Source: Fibrobacteres bacterium CG2_30_45_31 (GTDB taxonomy: Bacteria > Fibrobacterota > Fibrobacteria > Fibrobacterales > Fibrobacteraceae). Taken from it: a stretch of DNA of 30,512 nucleotides. The stretch spans positions 1 through 30,512 of the forward strand of contig MNYL01000074.1 in NCBI GenBank assembly GCA_001873075.1. Reading direction: 5' to 3'. Positions 7,245-14,613 of this stretch are shown one piece after another. Numbering within the stretch: the stretch's first letter is position 1; each line of letters begins with the position of its first letter. The translations under genes and the position numbers were made by a program. The notes beneath the pieces were generated by a model that had not been told where the DNA came from, did no database searches, and saw only the letters and a program-made list of their open reading frames with translations.

Positions 7245-8540
7245 ATGACACAGAAAAATTATCGATTTGAAACTCTTGCTGTTCAGGCCGGACAGGAAAC
7301 CTTAGACCCGCAGACTTTGAGTCGTGGTTATCCAGTTTATCGTACTACCGCGTTTGTGTTCAAGAACGCAGAACATGGTGCGAACCTTTTTGCTCTTAAA
7401 GAGCTGGGCAATGTGTATGGTCGCTTGAATAACCCGACGACAGCGGTTCTCGAAGATCGCATTACCCAGTTGGAAGGGGGAGCCGCTTCTGTGGCTGTCG
7501 CTTCCGGTACTTCGGCCATCTTTTATGCCATTATTACATTGGCACAAGCAGGCGATGAAATTGTATCTGCCAACAATCTATATGGTGGAACTTACACCCA
7601 GTTTGAAGCCATTTTGCCCGCTCTCGGTATTAAGACGCATTTCGTGGATCCTAAAGACCCCGAAAATTTCCGGAAGGCTATTACTCCGAAAACACGCGCC
7701 CTCTATATCGAAACGATCGGTAACCCGGTTTTGGATGTGGCGGATATTCGCGCCATTGCAGATATCGCTCACGACAACGGAATCCCCCTCATTGTGGATG
7801 CAACGTTCTCTACTCCTTATCTTCTCCGCTCTATTGAGTATGGTGCTGATATTGTGGTGAACTCCCTTACCAAATGGATCGGTGGTCACGGCACAGGATT
7901 GGGTGGTATCATTACCGATGCGGGCAGATTCAATTGGGGAGCAGGCAAACATCCGCTTTTCACCGAACCGGATCCCAACTACCATGGATTGCACTGGGCC
8001 TTTGATTTGCCGGATGCGCTCAAGCCGATCGCTTATGCGCTGCGTGTGCGGACGGTGCCACTTCGCAATCTGGGCGCTACATTGGCGGCGGATAATTCCT
8101 GGATATTCCTGCAGGGTACGGAAACGCTTCCTCTGCGAGTGGCGCGCCATTCAGAAAATGCGCTCCGTGTTGCTGAATTCTTGAGCAAACACCCTAAGGT
8201 GGCATGGGTGCGTTATCCAGGGCTTCATCAGGATCCGACTCATGCAACGGCTACAAAGTATCTTAAGAAAGGCTTTGGTGGGGTAGTGGTCTTTGGCCCT
8301 AAGGGTGGCTATGACGCTGCCGTGAAATTCATTGACAATCTCCCGCTGTTCTCACTGCTTGCGAACGTGGGTGATGCGAAGAGTCTGGTTTTGCATCCGG
8401 CCTCTACCTCGCACTCTCAGCTTTCCGATGCAGAGCAATTGGCGTCGGGTCTTACCAAAGACTTGGTTCGTTTGTCTGTGGGCATTGAGCATATCGATGA
8501 TATTCTCGAAGCTCTGGATGAGGGCCTTTCCAAACTATAA
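7245..8540 (+). CDS. metY: O-acetylhomoserine sulfhydrylase (MetY)
   Basis: This PLP enzyme makes homocysteine (or methionine) from O-acetylhomoserine and sulfide (or methanethiol). The 431-aa length and sequence fit the longer O-acetylhomoserine aminocarboxypropyltransferase branch of the Cys/Met metabolism PLP family. It starts with FETLAVQAGQ, has NVYGRLNNPTT, and the PLP-binding lysine is K210 in NSLTKWIGGHGTGLGG. LVLHPASTSHSQL and LSVGIEHIDDI close the fold. Position 116-119 is LYGG, not the YGC of methionine gamma-lyase, which argues for biosynthesis rather than methionine breakdown. AAGAAGGA precedes the ATG. It has its own promoter, long leader and terminator, so it is regulated separately from the transport genes that follow. 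Confidence 0.93.
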   Translation: MTQKNYRFETLAVQAGQETLDPQTLSRGYPVYRTTAFVFKNAEHGANLFALKELGNVYGRLNNPTTAVLEDRITQLEGGAASVAVASGTSAIFYAIITLAQAGDEIVSANNLYGGTYTQFEAILPALGIKTHFVDPKDPENFRKAITPKTRALYIETIGNPVLDVADIRAIADIAHDNGIPLIVDATFSTPYLLRSIEYGADIVVNSLTKWIGGHGTGLGGIITDAGRFNWGAGKHPLFTEPDPNYHGLHWAFDLPDALKPIAYALRVRTVPLRNLGATLAADNSWIFLQGTETLPLRVARHSENALRVAEFLSKHPKVAWVRYPGLHQDPTHATATKYLKKGFGGVVVFGPKGGYDAAVKFIDNLPLFSLLANVGDAKSLVLHPASTSHSQLSDAEQLASGLTKDLVRLSVGIEHIDDILEALDEGLSKL

Positions 8541-8541
8541 G

Positions 8542-8580
8542 GAGTATGCGGTGTTTTTGGCACCGCACTCTTTTTATTTT
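8542..8580 (+). terminator. Rho-independent terminator after metY
   Basis: TGCGGTG (8547-8553) pairs with CACCGCA (8561-8567) around a 7-nt loop, flanked by GAG/CTC and followed by TTTTTATTTT. It starts 2 bp after the metY stop codon. Confidence 0.9.
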
Positions 8581-8610
8581 AATTCCTACTAAACATATAA
8601 CAAATAAAAT

Positions 8611-8629
8611 ATTGAAACTAGGTTTCAAT
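8611..8629. promoter_or_regulatory. Perfect palindrome, candidate operator ahead of the porin-metQ operon
   Basis: ATTGAAAC-TAG-GTTTCAAT is a perfect 8-bp inverted repeat with a 3-bp centre. It lies about 60 bp before the porin ATG and 10 bp after a possible -10 (TATAAC, 8596-8601) whose -35 is poor. The tight spacing suits a dimeric repressor site, and a 3-nt RNA loop is minimal. The cognate regulator is unknown; the Rrf2-type protein encoded at 21827 is one candidate. Confidence 0.45.
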
Positions 8630-8687
8630 TCACCTGGGTAAGCTCTACAAAAAGAGGGTTTCCCCTTATTCCCCCATAGGAGGAACA

Positions 8688-9911
8688 ATGAATAAGACGA
8701 TTTCTACAAAACAAGGATTCTACACCGCATCCATTACTGGACTTTTTGTCGCAGCAACACTTGCTAGTGCAGCGGACCCCGCCTCAGTTGTCAATGTGGG
8801 AGGCACCAAAATCTCCATCTACGGTATTGCCCAGTTGGACGCAGCCTACGAAGATTCCAAGAGCAACAATGGCAACTTTGCAAATCTGGTTAATAAGAGC
8901 GATTTGCAAAATGAGGATGATGCGGGTTGGTATCTCACCGCCAATCATACGCGTCTCGGTTTGAATCTGGATGGACCGAATGACGGCACTTTTGTGAACG
9001 TTTCCGGGAAAGTTGAATTTGACTTTTACGGGGGTAGTACGGAAGTGAATCCAGTCGTGCGTCTCCGTCATGGTTACGGCCAAGTTGCTGTTCCTAGTGC
9101 CGGTTTCACGATTCTTGGTGGACAAACATGGGATATTATTTCTCCGCTGAATCCGCCTACGGCAAATGCGGGGGTTTTGAATAATTCGGGAAATCTGGGT
9201 GCTCGTCGCCCTCAGTTGCGCCTTTCCGAGAAGATACCGGTGGGTACAGGTTCGCTTGATATCGTTGCTGGTGTGGTTCGCACCGTGGGTTCAACGCAAC
9301 CTTATGTGACGAACTCCGCTTCTGAAACGGGTAGCGATGCGGATATTCCGACATTCCAAGGTCGCATCGGCGTTTCTCTCCCGCTCTGGGTGGAAAAGCA
9401 GACGCTGAATTTGGGCGTGTCAGGCCATTGGGGACAAGAAGAGATAGATCTGGACTCCGTGGGCGATACGAAAAATCTTTCCACTTGGTCTGCAAACGTG
9501 GATCTCGAAATTCCGGTATTGAGCAATCTTTCGCTCGTGGGTGAAGGGTTCCTCGGTCAGAATCTTGACGCCTATGCAGGAAACATCGGCCAAGGCTTTA
9601 CCACTGCTACAGACCGCGATGATACCAAGAATGTGGAAGGTTACGGTGCCTGGGGTGCCTTGCGCTTCAAACCCATTCCCGCGCTGGCTTTGAATGCGGG
9701 TGCAGGAATTGACAAGGTAAAACGTTCCTCTATTACGGTAGGTAGCAAAGAACAGAACATCTCTGGCTTTGTGAACGCCTTCTACAACATTACCCCAGCC
9801 TTTAAAGTGGGTGTAGAATATTTCCGCATTCAAACGGATTATCTGCTTGCAGGGGACGTAGGAGAAGCAACGCTTAATAGAGAACAAGTGGTTCTTAGCT
9901 ATAGCTTCTAA
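8688..9911 (+). CDS. Outer-membrane porin, DcaP-like, at the head of the methionine transport operon
   Basis: A 407-aa protein with a Sec signal peptide (cleavage near ASAADP) and a mature part made of alternating beta strands; it ends VLSYSF, with the terminal phenylalanine recognised by the BAM machinery. The segment KISIYGIAQLDAAYEDSK just after the signal, and the aromatic girdle-like pattern throughout, resemble the DcaP/trimeric porin families (KxYGxxxxDxxYD opening). It should let small solutes through the outer membrane. A strong AGGAGGA lies before the ATG. Because metQ follows after only 51 bp and metNI come next, I infer that it supplies methionine or a related sulfur compound to the periplasmic binding protein. 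That specificity cannot be read from the sequence. Confidence 0.8.
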   Translation: MNKTISTKQGFYTASITGLFVAATLASAADPASVVNVGGTKISIYGIAQLDAAYEDSKSNNGNFANLVNKSDLQNEDDAGWYLTANHTRLGLNLDGPNDGTFVNVSGKVEFDFYGGSTEVNPVVRLRHGYGQVAVPSAGFTILGGQTWDIISPLNPPTANAGVLNNSGNLGARRPQLRLSEKIPVGTGSLDIVAGVVRTVGSTQPYVTNSASETGSDADIPTFQGRIGVSLPLWVEKQTLNLGVSGHWGQEEIDLDSVGDTKNLSTWSANVDLEIPVLSNLSLVGEGFLGQNLDAYAGNIGQGFTTATDRDDTKNVEGYGAWGALRFKPIPALALNAGAGIDKVKRSSITVGSKEQNISGFVNAFYNITPAFKVGVEYFRIQTDYLLAGDVGEATLNREQVVLSYSF

Positions 9912-9930
9912 AATAACACACAAATTAAAT

Positions 9931-9949
9931 TAATCCCTTGACGGGATTA
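9931..9949 (+). promoter_or_regulatory. Intercistronic hairpin between porin gene and metQ
   Basis: TAATCCC-ttgac-GGGATTA is a perfect 7-bp stem with a 5-nt loop, ending 2 bases before the metQ Shine-Dalgarno AGGAG (9952-9956). No T run follows. It could protect the upstream porin message from 3' decay or limit access to the metQ ribosome site. Confidence 0.5.
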
Positions 9950-9962
9950 CTAGGAGAAAAAC

Positions 9963-10793
9963 GTGAATATTCAAAATAAAATTGTGGCAGTGCTTGCATT
10001 GACCCTTTCCCTCGCTACCTTCTCGCAGGCTGCGGAAACTAAAACCCTTCGCTTTGGCATTAGCCCAGGTCCTTACGGAGACTTGGTGGCAAAAGCGATT
10101 CAACCGGGCCTTGAAAAGAAAGGCTACAAAGTGGATTTTGTCACTTTCCAAGATTGGGTACAACCGAATCTTGCCTTGAATAACAAGGAGACAGATGTGA
10201 ACGTGTTTCAGCATGTTTTGTATCTGCGAAAATTTTCTGCGGATCATAACTTGGAACTTTCACAGCTGATCAAGATTCCTACAGCGGGTCTCGGGCTCTA
10301 TTCTTCCAAGATCAAGTCTTTGAAGGCGTTGAAGAAGGGGGATGAAATTACTTTGGCTCTAGATCCTACCAATTTGGCGCGTTCACTCCGCTTTCTCAAC
10401 AAGGCGGGACTGATTACTCTGAAAGCAGAAATTGACCAGACCAAGGCAACGCTTCACGATATTGCGACGAATCCGAAGGGACTGAAATTTGTCCCGACAG
10501 AAGCCGCGCAATTGCCACGTACCCTCGGCAGTGCGGCTATTGCTGTGGTTCCAGGGAATTATGCCATCTCTTCGGGTCTGAATTTAAGCGATGCCATTCT
10601 GCTTGAAGAACTCACGGAAGATACTAAGAATATTATCGCTATTCGTACTGAAAATTTGAATACTCCTTGGGCGAAAGACATCATTGCGGTGGTAGAGTCT
10701 GAAGAATTCAAAAAAGCAGTTGAAGATCGTAAGAATATTTTCTTTAGCTTCCAGAAGCCGGATTGGTATAAAGCGAAGTGGAACATTAAGTAA
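9963..10793 (+). CDS. metQ: Methionine ABC transporter substrate-binding protein MetQ (NlpA family), non-lipidated
   Basis: This periplasmic receptor hands D- or L-methionine to MetNI. The start is GTG at 9963 with AGGAG six bases upstream. The signal peptide ends near SQAAETKT and has no lipobox cysteine, so the protein should be soluble in the periplasm, unlike the lipoprotein MetQ of E. coli. The mature sequence has the NlpA-family features LRFGISPGPYGDLV, FQDWVQPNLALNNKETDVNVFQH, ALDPTNLARSLRFL and AVVPGNYA. The 276-aa length is typical. A GC-rich hairpin with a T run lies between metQ and metN, which would favour more binding protein than transporter. Confidence 0.93.
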   Translation: MNIQNKIVAVLALTLSLATFSQAAETKTLRFGISPGPYGDLVAKAIQPGLEKKGYKVDFVTFQDWVQPNLALNNKETDVNVFQHVLYLRKFSADHNLELSQLIKIPTAGLGLYSSKIKSLKALKKGDEITLALDPTNLARSLRFLNKAGLITLKAEIDQTKATLHDIATNPKGLKFVPTEAAQLPRTLGSAAIAVVPGNYAISSGLNLSDAILLEELTEDTKNIIAIRTENLNTPWAKDIIAVVESEEFKKAVEDRKNIFFSFQKPDWYKAKWNIK

Positions 10794-10820
10794 TAGAGTG
10801 AGCCGCCTAGGCTGGGAGCG

Positions 10821-10852
10821 GGGCGCTGGGTTTAGACACCCCCGCCCTTTTT
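10821..10852 (+). terminator. Terminator or attenuator between metQ and metN
   Basis: GGGCG (10821-10825) and GGGT (10828-10831) pair with ACCC (10838-10841) and CGCCC (10843-10847), with a small interior bulge, and a T5 run follows. It lies about 28 bp after the metQ stop and 47 bp before metN. Since the downstream genes have no obvious promoter, I read it as a partial terminator that tapers expression. Confidence 0.6.
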
Positions 10853-10898
10853 CAAAGATGGAAATATGGAAAAGAAAGAATTCTCATGGAGTGTGTAG

Positions 10899-11909
10899 AT
10901 GTTGAAGTTGAATAATATTAGTGTCACTTTTCAAAGCCATGGGCAGGTAGTGCATGCGGTACAGCATGTGACGCTTCATGTAAAGCGTGGTGAAATTTAT
11001 GGAATTATAGGTTCCAGTGGTGCTGGAAAAAGTACTCTCATCCGCACCGTCAATTTGCTGGAACGCCCGGAATCGGGTGAAGTCATTGTGCGGGGAACCG
11101 ATATTTCTCATTTGAATGGTCTGGAACTTCGAAAAGCGCGCCAGAAAATAGGCATGATTTTTCAGCATTTCAATTTGATCGGTTCTAAAACGGTACACGA
11201 TAACATTGCTTTGCCTTTGCGGGCGGCGGGTGTTTCTGAAGACGAGATCCGCGTGCGTGTCCCGGAACTTCTGAGTGTGGTGGAATTGACAGACAAAGAA
11301 TTTGCGTACCCGGGTCAGCTTTCAGGTGGACAGAAACAACGCGTGGGAATAGCCCGCGCTTTAGCGAATAACCCGGATATTTTACTTGGAGATGAACCGA
11401 CGTCTGCGCTGGATCTGGAAACTACAGAATCGATTCTGAAACTCCTCGCCGATATTAACCAGCGTTTAGGGGTTACGATTCTTTTGATTACCCACGAAAT
11501 GCAGGTGGTTAAAAAAATATGCCATCGTGTGGCTGTGATGCAGGGGGGTGAAATTGTGGAAGAAAACGAGGTGTATGAACTGTTTTCGAATCCGCAACAC
11601 CCTTTGACGCAGGAACTGGTGGCAAAATCATTGGATCTGACACTCCCCAAACGTGTCGCAGAAACAGTCCAGGGGGACATTATCCGGCTGGTTTACCTGG
11701 GGGATAATGCAGAACGTGGAGTGCTTTCGGATACTTTGAGAGCGCATCGTGTGCAGATCAATATTCTGCATGGTCATATCGAATACATCAACGATAAACC
11801 CATTGGAATTCTCATTATTTCTTTGGTGGGGGATCCGGTACAAATTGAAAATGCCACGGAACATTTAAAAGGGCAGGTGGCAAAATTGGAGGTAATCCGT
11901 CATGGGTAG
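10899..11909 (+). CDS. metN: Methionine ABC transporter ATP-binding protein MetN
   Basis: This ATPase drives methionine import together with MetI. Walker A GSSGAGKST is at residues 38-46, the ABC signature LSGGQ at 141-145, Walker B ILLGDE at 161-166 with catalytic E166, and the switch histidine at H199. After the nucleotide-binding domain, roughly residues 250-336 form the C-terminal NIL (ACT-like) domain that in E. coli MetN binds methionine and shuts down transport, so trans-inhibition is likely here. TGGAGTG precedes the ATG. The last 8 bases overlap the start of metI, so translation is probably coupled. Confidence 0.95.
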   Translation: MLKLNNISVTFQSHGQVVHAVQHVTLHVKRGEIYGIIGSSGAGKSTLIRTVNLLERPESGEVIVRGTDISHLNGLELRKARQKIGMIFQHFNLIGSKTVHDNIALPLRAAGVSEDEIRVRVPELLSVVELTDKEFAYPGQLSGGQKQRVGIARALANNPDILLGDEPTSALDLETTESILKLLADINQRLGVTILLITHEMQVVKKICHRVAVMQGGEIVEENEVYELFSNPQHPLTQELVAKSLDLTLPKRVAETVQGDIIRLVYLGDNAERGVLSDTLRAHRVQINILHGHIEYINDKPIGILIISLVGDPVQIENATEHLKGQVAKLEVIRHG

Positions 11910-12573
11910 TATTACGTTAAGTGAATTGTTGCCTGATTTAGGCACCGCGATGATAGAAACAGGAATTATGGTGGGGATCAGTCTGGTGCTCGCTTTGCTT
12001 CTCGGTTTGCCACTCGGTTTTCTTTTGTTTCTCACGCGTCGAAATATGCTACTGGAAAATCGGGTGTTGAATTTTATCGGAGGTCTCTTGATCAATTTTG
12101 TGCGGTCACTGCCATTTGTGATTCTGCTCATTCTGGTAATTCCTCTGTCAATGATTGTGACAGGCCGGTCCACAGGTCCTATTGCGGCAACGGTGCCGCT
12201 TGCGATAGCGAGTATTGCTTTTTATGCCCGCCTGGTGGAAACCTCTCTTTGCGAGGTGAATACAGGGGTGATTGAAGCTTCGCGCGCACTGGGAGCTTCT
12301 TATTGGCTCATCATCAAGGAAGTGCTTTTCCCGGAAGCTCTCGCGGGGCTGATTCGAGGTTTTACGGTGACGGCGATTAGTCTCATTGGTTACTCTGCGA
12401 TGGCAGGTGTAGTGGGCGGCGGCGGTATTGGCTTCCTTGCCATCAACTACGGTTACTATCGCTATGAAACAGGGGTGATGATTATAACCGTGATTCTCCT
12501 GATTCTGCTTGTACAGTCTATTCAGACTACAGGCGACGCCGTTTCAAATCACATTGACCGCAAAAAAAGATAA
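11902..12573 (+). CDS. metI: Methionine ABC transporter permease MetI
   Basis: A 223-aa inner-membrane permease with about five hydrophobic spans and the BPD_transp_1 fold. The cytoplasmic coupling loop is visible as VIEASRALGASYWLIIKEV. The segment NFVRSLPFVILLI and the glycine-rich GYSAMAGVVGGGGIGFLA are typical of MetI proteins. It dimerises with two MetN subunits and receives methionine from MetQ. Its start overlaps metN by 8 bp and the aminotransferase gene follows after 11 bp, so the transport and metabolic genes form one transcription unit. Confidence 0.94.
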   Translation: MGSITLSELLPDLGTAMIETGIMVGISLVLALLLGLPLGFLLFLTRRNMLLENRVLNFIGGLLINFVRSLPFVILLILVIPLSMIVTGRSTGPIAATVPLAIASIAFYARLVETSLCEVNTGVIEASRALGASYWLIIKEVLFPEALAGLIRGFTVTAISLIGYSAMAGVVGGGGIGFLAINYGYYRYETGVMIITVILLILLVQSIQTTGDAVSNHIDRKKR

Positions 12574-12584
12574 AGGTATTTAAG

Positions 12585-13766
12585 ATGTCTTCTTTTCTCT
12601 TGACAAGCGATCGCGTTGGAAAATTTACGGAATCGGTGATTCGGCATATGAGTGTTGTGGCGGCACGTCACGGCGCGATTAACCTTTCTCAGGGGTTTCC
12701 GGATTTTGATCCCCCGAAAACCTTGCTGGATTCTCTGGAAAAAGTGGCGCACCAAGGGCCTCACCAGTATGCGATGACGTGGGGGGCTCCTCAGTTTCGC
12801 GAGGCACTCGCGCGCAAACAATCCCGCTATATGGGAATTCCGATCGACCCGGATCGCCATATTGTGGTGACTTGCGGAAGCACGGAAGCCATGATGGTTT
12901 CGATGATGACCGCCTGTAATCCGGGCGATAAGGTGATCATTTTTTCTCCATTCTACGAAAACTATGGCGCTGATGCCATTTTAACAGGGGCGGAGCCTAT
13001 CTTTGTCCCTTTGCATCCGCCCTATTTTCAGTTTGATCCCGAGGAATTGCGCCGCGCTTTTGAGCAGCGGCCGAAAGCGATTGTGCTTTGCAATCCTTCC
13101 AACCCGACGGGCAGAGTTTTCACGCGCGAAGAACTCCAGATTATTGCGAACCTCGCGGAAGAATTCGATACGTTTGTGATCGCGGATGAAGTGTATGAAC
13201 ATATCGTATTTGCTCCGCACAAGCATACCTATTTCGCAAGTTTGCCGGGAATGGCCGAACGGACTTTTTCGTGCTCCAGCCTTTCTAAAACGTATTCGAT
13301 TACGGGGTGGCGCCTGGGCTATGTGATTGCGCCGGAAAGACTTATTAAAGGTGCGCGTAAGGTACATGATTTTCTGACGGTCGGTGCAGCGGCTCCTTTG
13401 CAGGAAGCGGCAATTACCGCATTGAATTATCCCGATTCCTATTACGAAGATCTGCAAGTCAAATACACAGAGAAACGGACACTTTTTCTCGAACAGTTGC
13501 GCCATGCCGGGCTCCACTTTTTTGAACCGGAAGGAACCTATTTCGTTATGGTGGACGTATCGGAATTCAATGTCAAAAATGACGTCGCGTTTGCAGAATG
13601 GCTTGCAGAAGAGATCAAAGTGGCGGCGGTTCCGGGCTCCAGTTTTTTCAGAGAAAATGTACACCAGTATGTGCGATTCCATTTCGCCAAAAAAGACGAA
13701 GTGCTTTTAGAAGCGGGTCGGCGGTTGCTCTCCTTGCGGGATAAAGCGAAAGGGAGGTCCTGGTAA
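12585..13766 (+). CDS. Class I/II PLP aminotransferase, methionine/aromatic type
   Basis: A fold-type I aminotransferase of 393 aa that would interconvert an amino acid and its 2-oxoacid. INLSQGFPDFDPP near residues 33-45 is characteristic of the branch holding E. coli YbdL (methionine aminotransferase) and kynurenine/glutamine transaminase K. NPSNPTG, IADEVYEH and the PLP lysine K235 in SSLSKTYSITGWRLGY are present, followed by VRFHFAKKDE with the carboxylate-binding arginine. AAAGG is 8 bases before the ATG. It sits directly after metI and shares one base with the next gene (TAATG), so it is co-translated with a 2-oxoacid oxidoreductase. This favours a pathway in which its 2-oxoacid is the oxidoreductase substrate. 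Methionine is the likeliest amino acid from context; aromatic ones remain possible. Confidence 0.88.
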   Translation: MSSFLLTSDRVGKFTESVIRHMSVVAARHGAINLSQGFPDFDPPKTLLDSLEKVAHQGPHQYAMTWGAPQFREALARKQSRYMGIPIDPDRHIVVTCGSTEAMMVSMMTACNPGDKVIIFSPFYENYGADAILTGAEPIFVPLHPPYFQFDPEELRRAFEQRPKAIVLCNPSNPTGRVFTREELQIIANLAEEFDTFVIADEVYEHIVFAPHKHTYFASLPGMAERTFSCSSLSKTYSITGWRLGYVIAPERLIKGARKVHDFLTVGAAAPLQEAAITALNYPDSYYEDLQVKYTEKRTLFLEQLRHAGLHFFEPEGTYFVMVDVSEFNVKNDVAFAEWLAEEIKVAAVPGSSFFRENVHQYVRFHFAKKDEVLLEAGRRLLSLRDKAKGRSW

Positions 13767-14311
13767 TGCTTCAAATTCGGTGGCTGGGTCGCGGTGGACA
13801 AGGCTGTTTTACGGCGACACGTTTGTTAGGGCTTGCCGCGATGATCCAAGGGCAATATGCTTTGGCGTTTCCTTCCTTTGGTCCGGAACGCCGCGGGGCT
13901 CCTGTGCTGGGATTTACCAAAATCTCGAATGACCCGGTGCGGGATCGAAGTGCAATTCAGAATCCCGATGTGGTTGTGGTTCTGGATGCCGCTATGCTAA
14001 CTCCCAACGCGTATGCGGGCTTGAAGGAGAATGGTTTCCTGTTGGTGAATTCGCCAACGCCTGTGGAGGTGAAAGGAAATTTTATCACGCGCTCCTTTGA
14101 TGCGACCGCGTGGGCTATTGAAATTTTAGGGCGTCCGGTGGCGAACACGGCCATGCTGGGGGTGCTTATTGCGAATACGGGTTGCGTCTTTTTAGAAGTG
14201 GCGGAGCAAGCGGTGGCGAAAGAATTTGAAGGAAAGTTACAGGAAAAGAATATTGAACTTTTGCGTTTGTCTTTTCAAAGAGCCTTGCCTTATGAGAGGT
14301 TAAAAGTATGA
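13766..14311 (+). CDS. porG: 2-oxoacid:ferredoxin oxidoreductase, gamma subunit
   Basis: A 181-aa subunit of the pyruvate/ketoisovalerate oxidoreductase gamma type. It opens with IRWLGRGGQGCFTATRLLGLAA, split here as IRWLGRGGQG and FTATRLLGLAA, the usual glycine-rich start of this subunit, followed by FPSFGPERRGAPV, which closes over the CoA/TPP site in the family. It is needed with the alpha, beta and delta subunits for CoA-dependent oxidative decarboxylation of a 2-oxoacid, or its reverse. The ATG overlaps the aminotransferase stop (TAATG), and the next start overlaps its own stop by 4 bp. The symbol follows the Por convention; the actual 2-oxoacid is not fixed by the sequence. Confidence 0.9.
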   Translation: MLQIRWLGRGGQGCFTATRLLGLAAMIQGQYALAFPSFGPERRGAPVLGFTKISNDPVRDRSAIQNPDVVVVLDAAMLTPNAYAGLKENGFLLVNSPTPVEVKGNFITRSFDATAWAIEILGRPVANTAMLGVLIANTGCVFLEVAEQAVAKEFEGKLQEKNIELLRLSFQRALPYERLKV

Positions 14312-14613
14312 GTGTGCGTCCTCCTGTGATTCCCTGGGCTACTCCCCAAGCGCTTTCGGATTATCCCGAATGGCCTCACGCGCCTTCGGGCATTTTGGTG
14401 GAAGGTCATGCGAGCTGGCGTCAGGCGTTACCTCAGATTGACAATAGTCAGTGCAAAAAATGCCTCCAGTGTTATTTGCTGTGCCCGGATGCCGCGATTT
14501 CGGTGTCGGAAGACAATAAGTTCGTGATCGATTTGGAACTCTGCAAAGGCTGCGGCGTCTGTATCAGGGAATGCCGTTTTGAAGCCATTCGGTGGAGCGA
14601 GGAAAAAAAATGA
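14308..14613 (+). CDS. porD: 2-oxoacid:ferredoxin oxidoreductase, delta (ferredoxin-like) subunit
   Basis: A 101-aa subunit carrying two [4Fe-4S] clusters. The first CxxCxxCxxxC is C49, C52, C55 and C59, followed by PDAAI; the second is C79, C82, C85 and C89. The N-terminal ~40 residues match the extension usual for PorD/VorD before the first cluster. It passes electrons from the TPP centre in the beta subunit to external ferredoxin. Overlaps of 4 bp with the gamma gene and of 4 bp (ATGA) with the alpha gene suggest translational coupling and stoichiometric assembly. Confidence 0.93.
   Translation: MSVRPPVIPWATPQALSDYPEWPHAPSGILVEGHASWRQALPQIDNSQCKKCLQCYLLCPDAAISVSEDNKFVIDLELCKGCGVCIRECRFEAIRWSEEKK

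Noticed and set aside
7578..8150. 190-codon minus-strand frame inside metY
   Set aside because: Shadow of the metY reading frame with no motif or ribosome site; the same applies to other long antisense frames inside the aminotransferase, oxidoreductase and cus genes.
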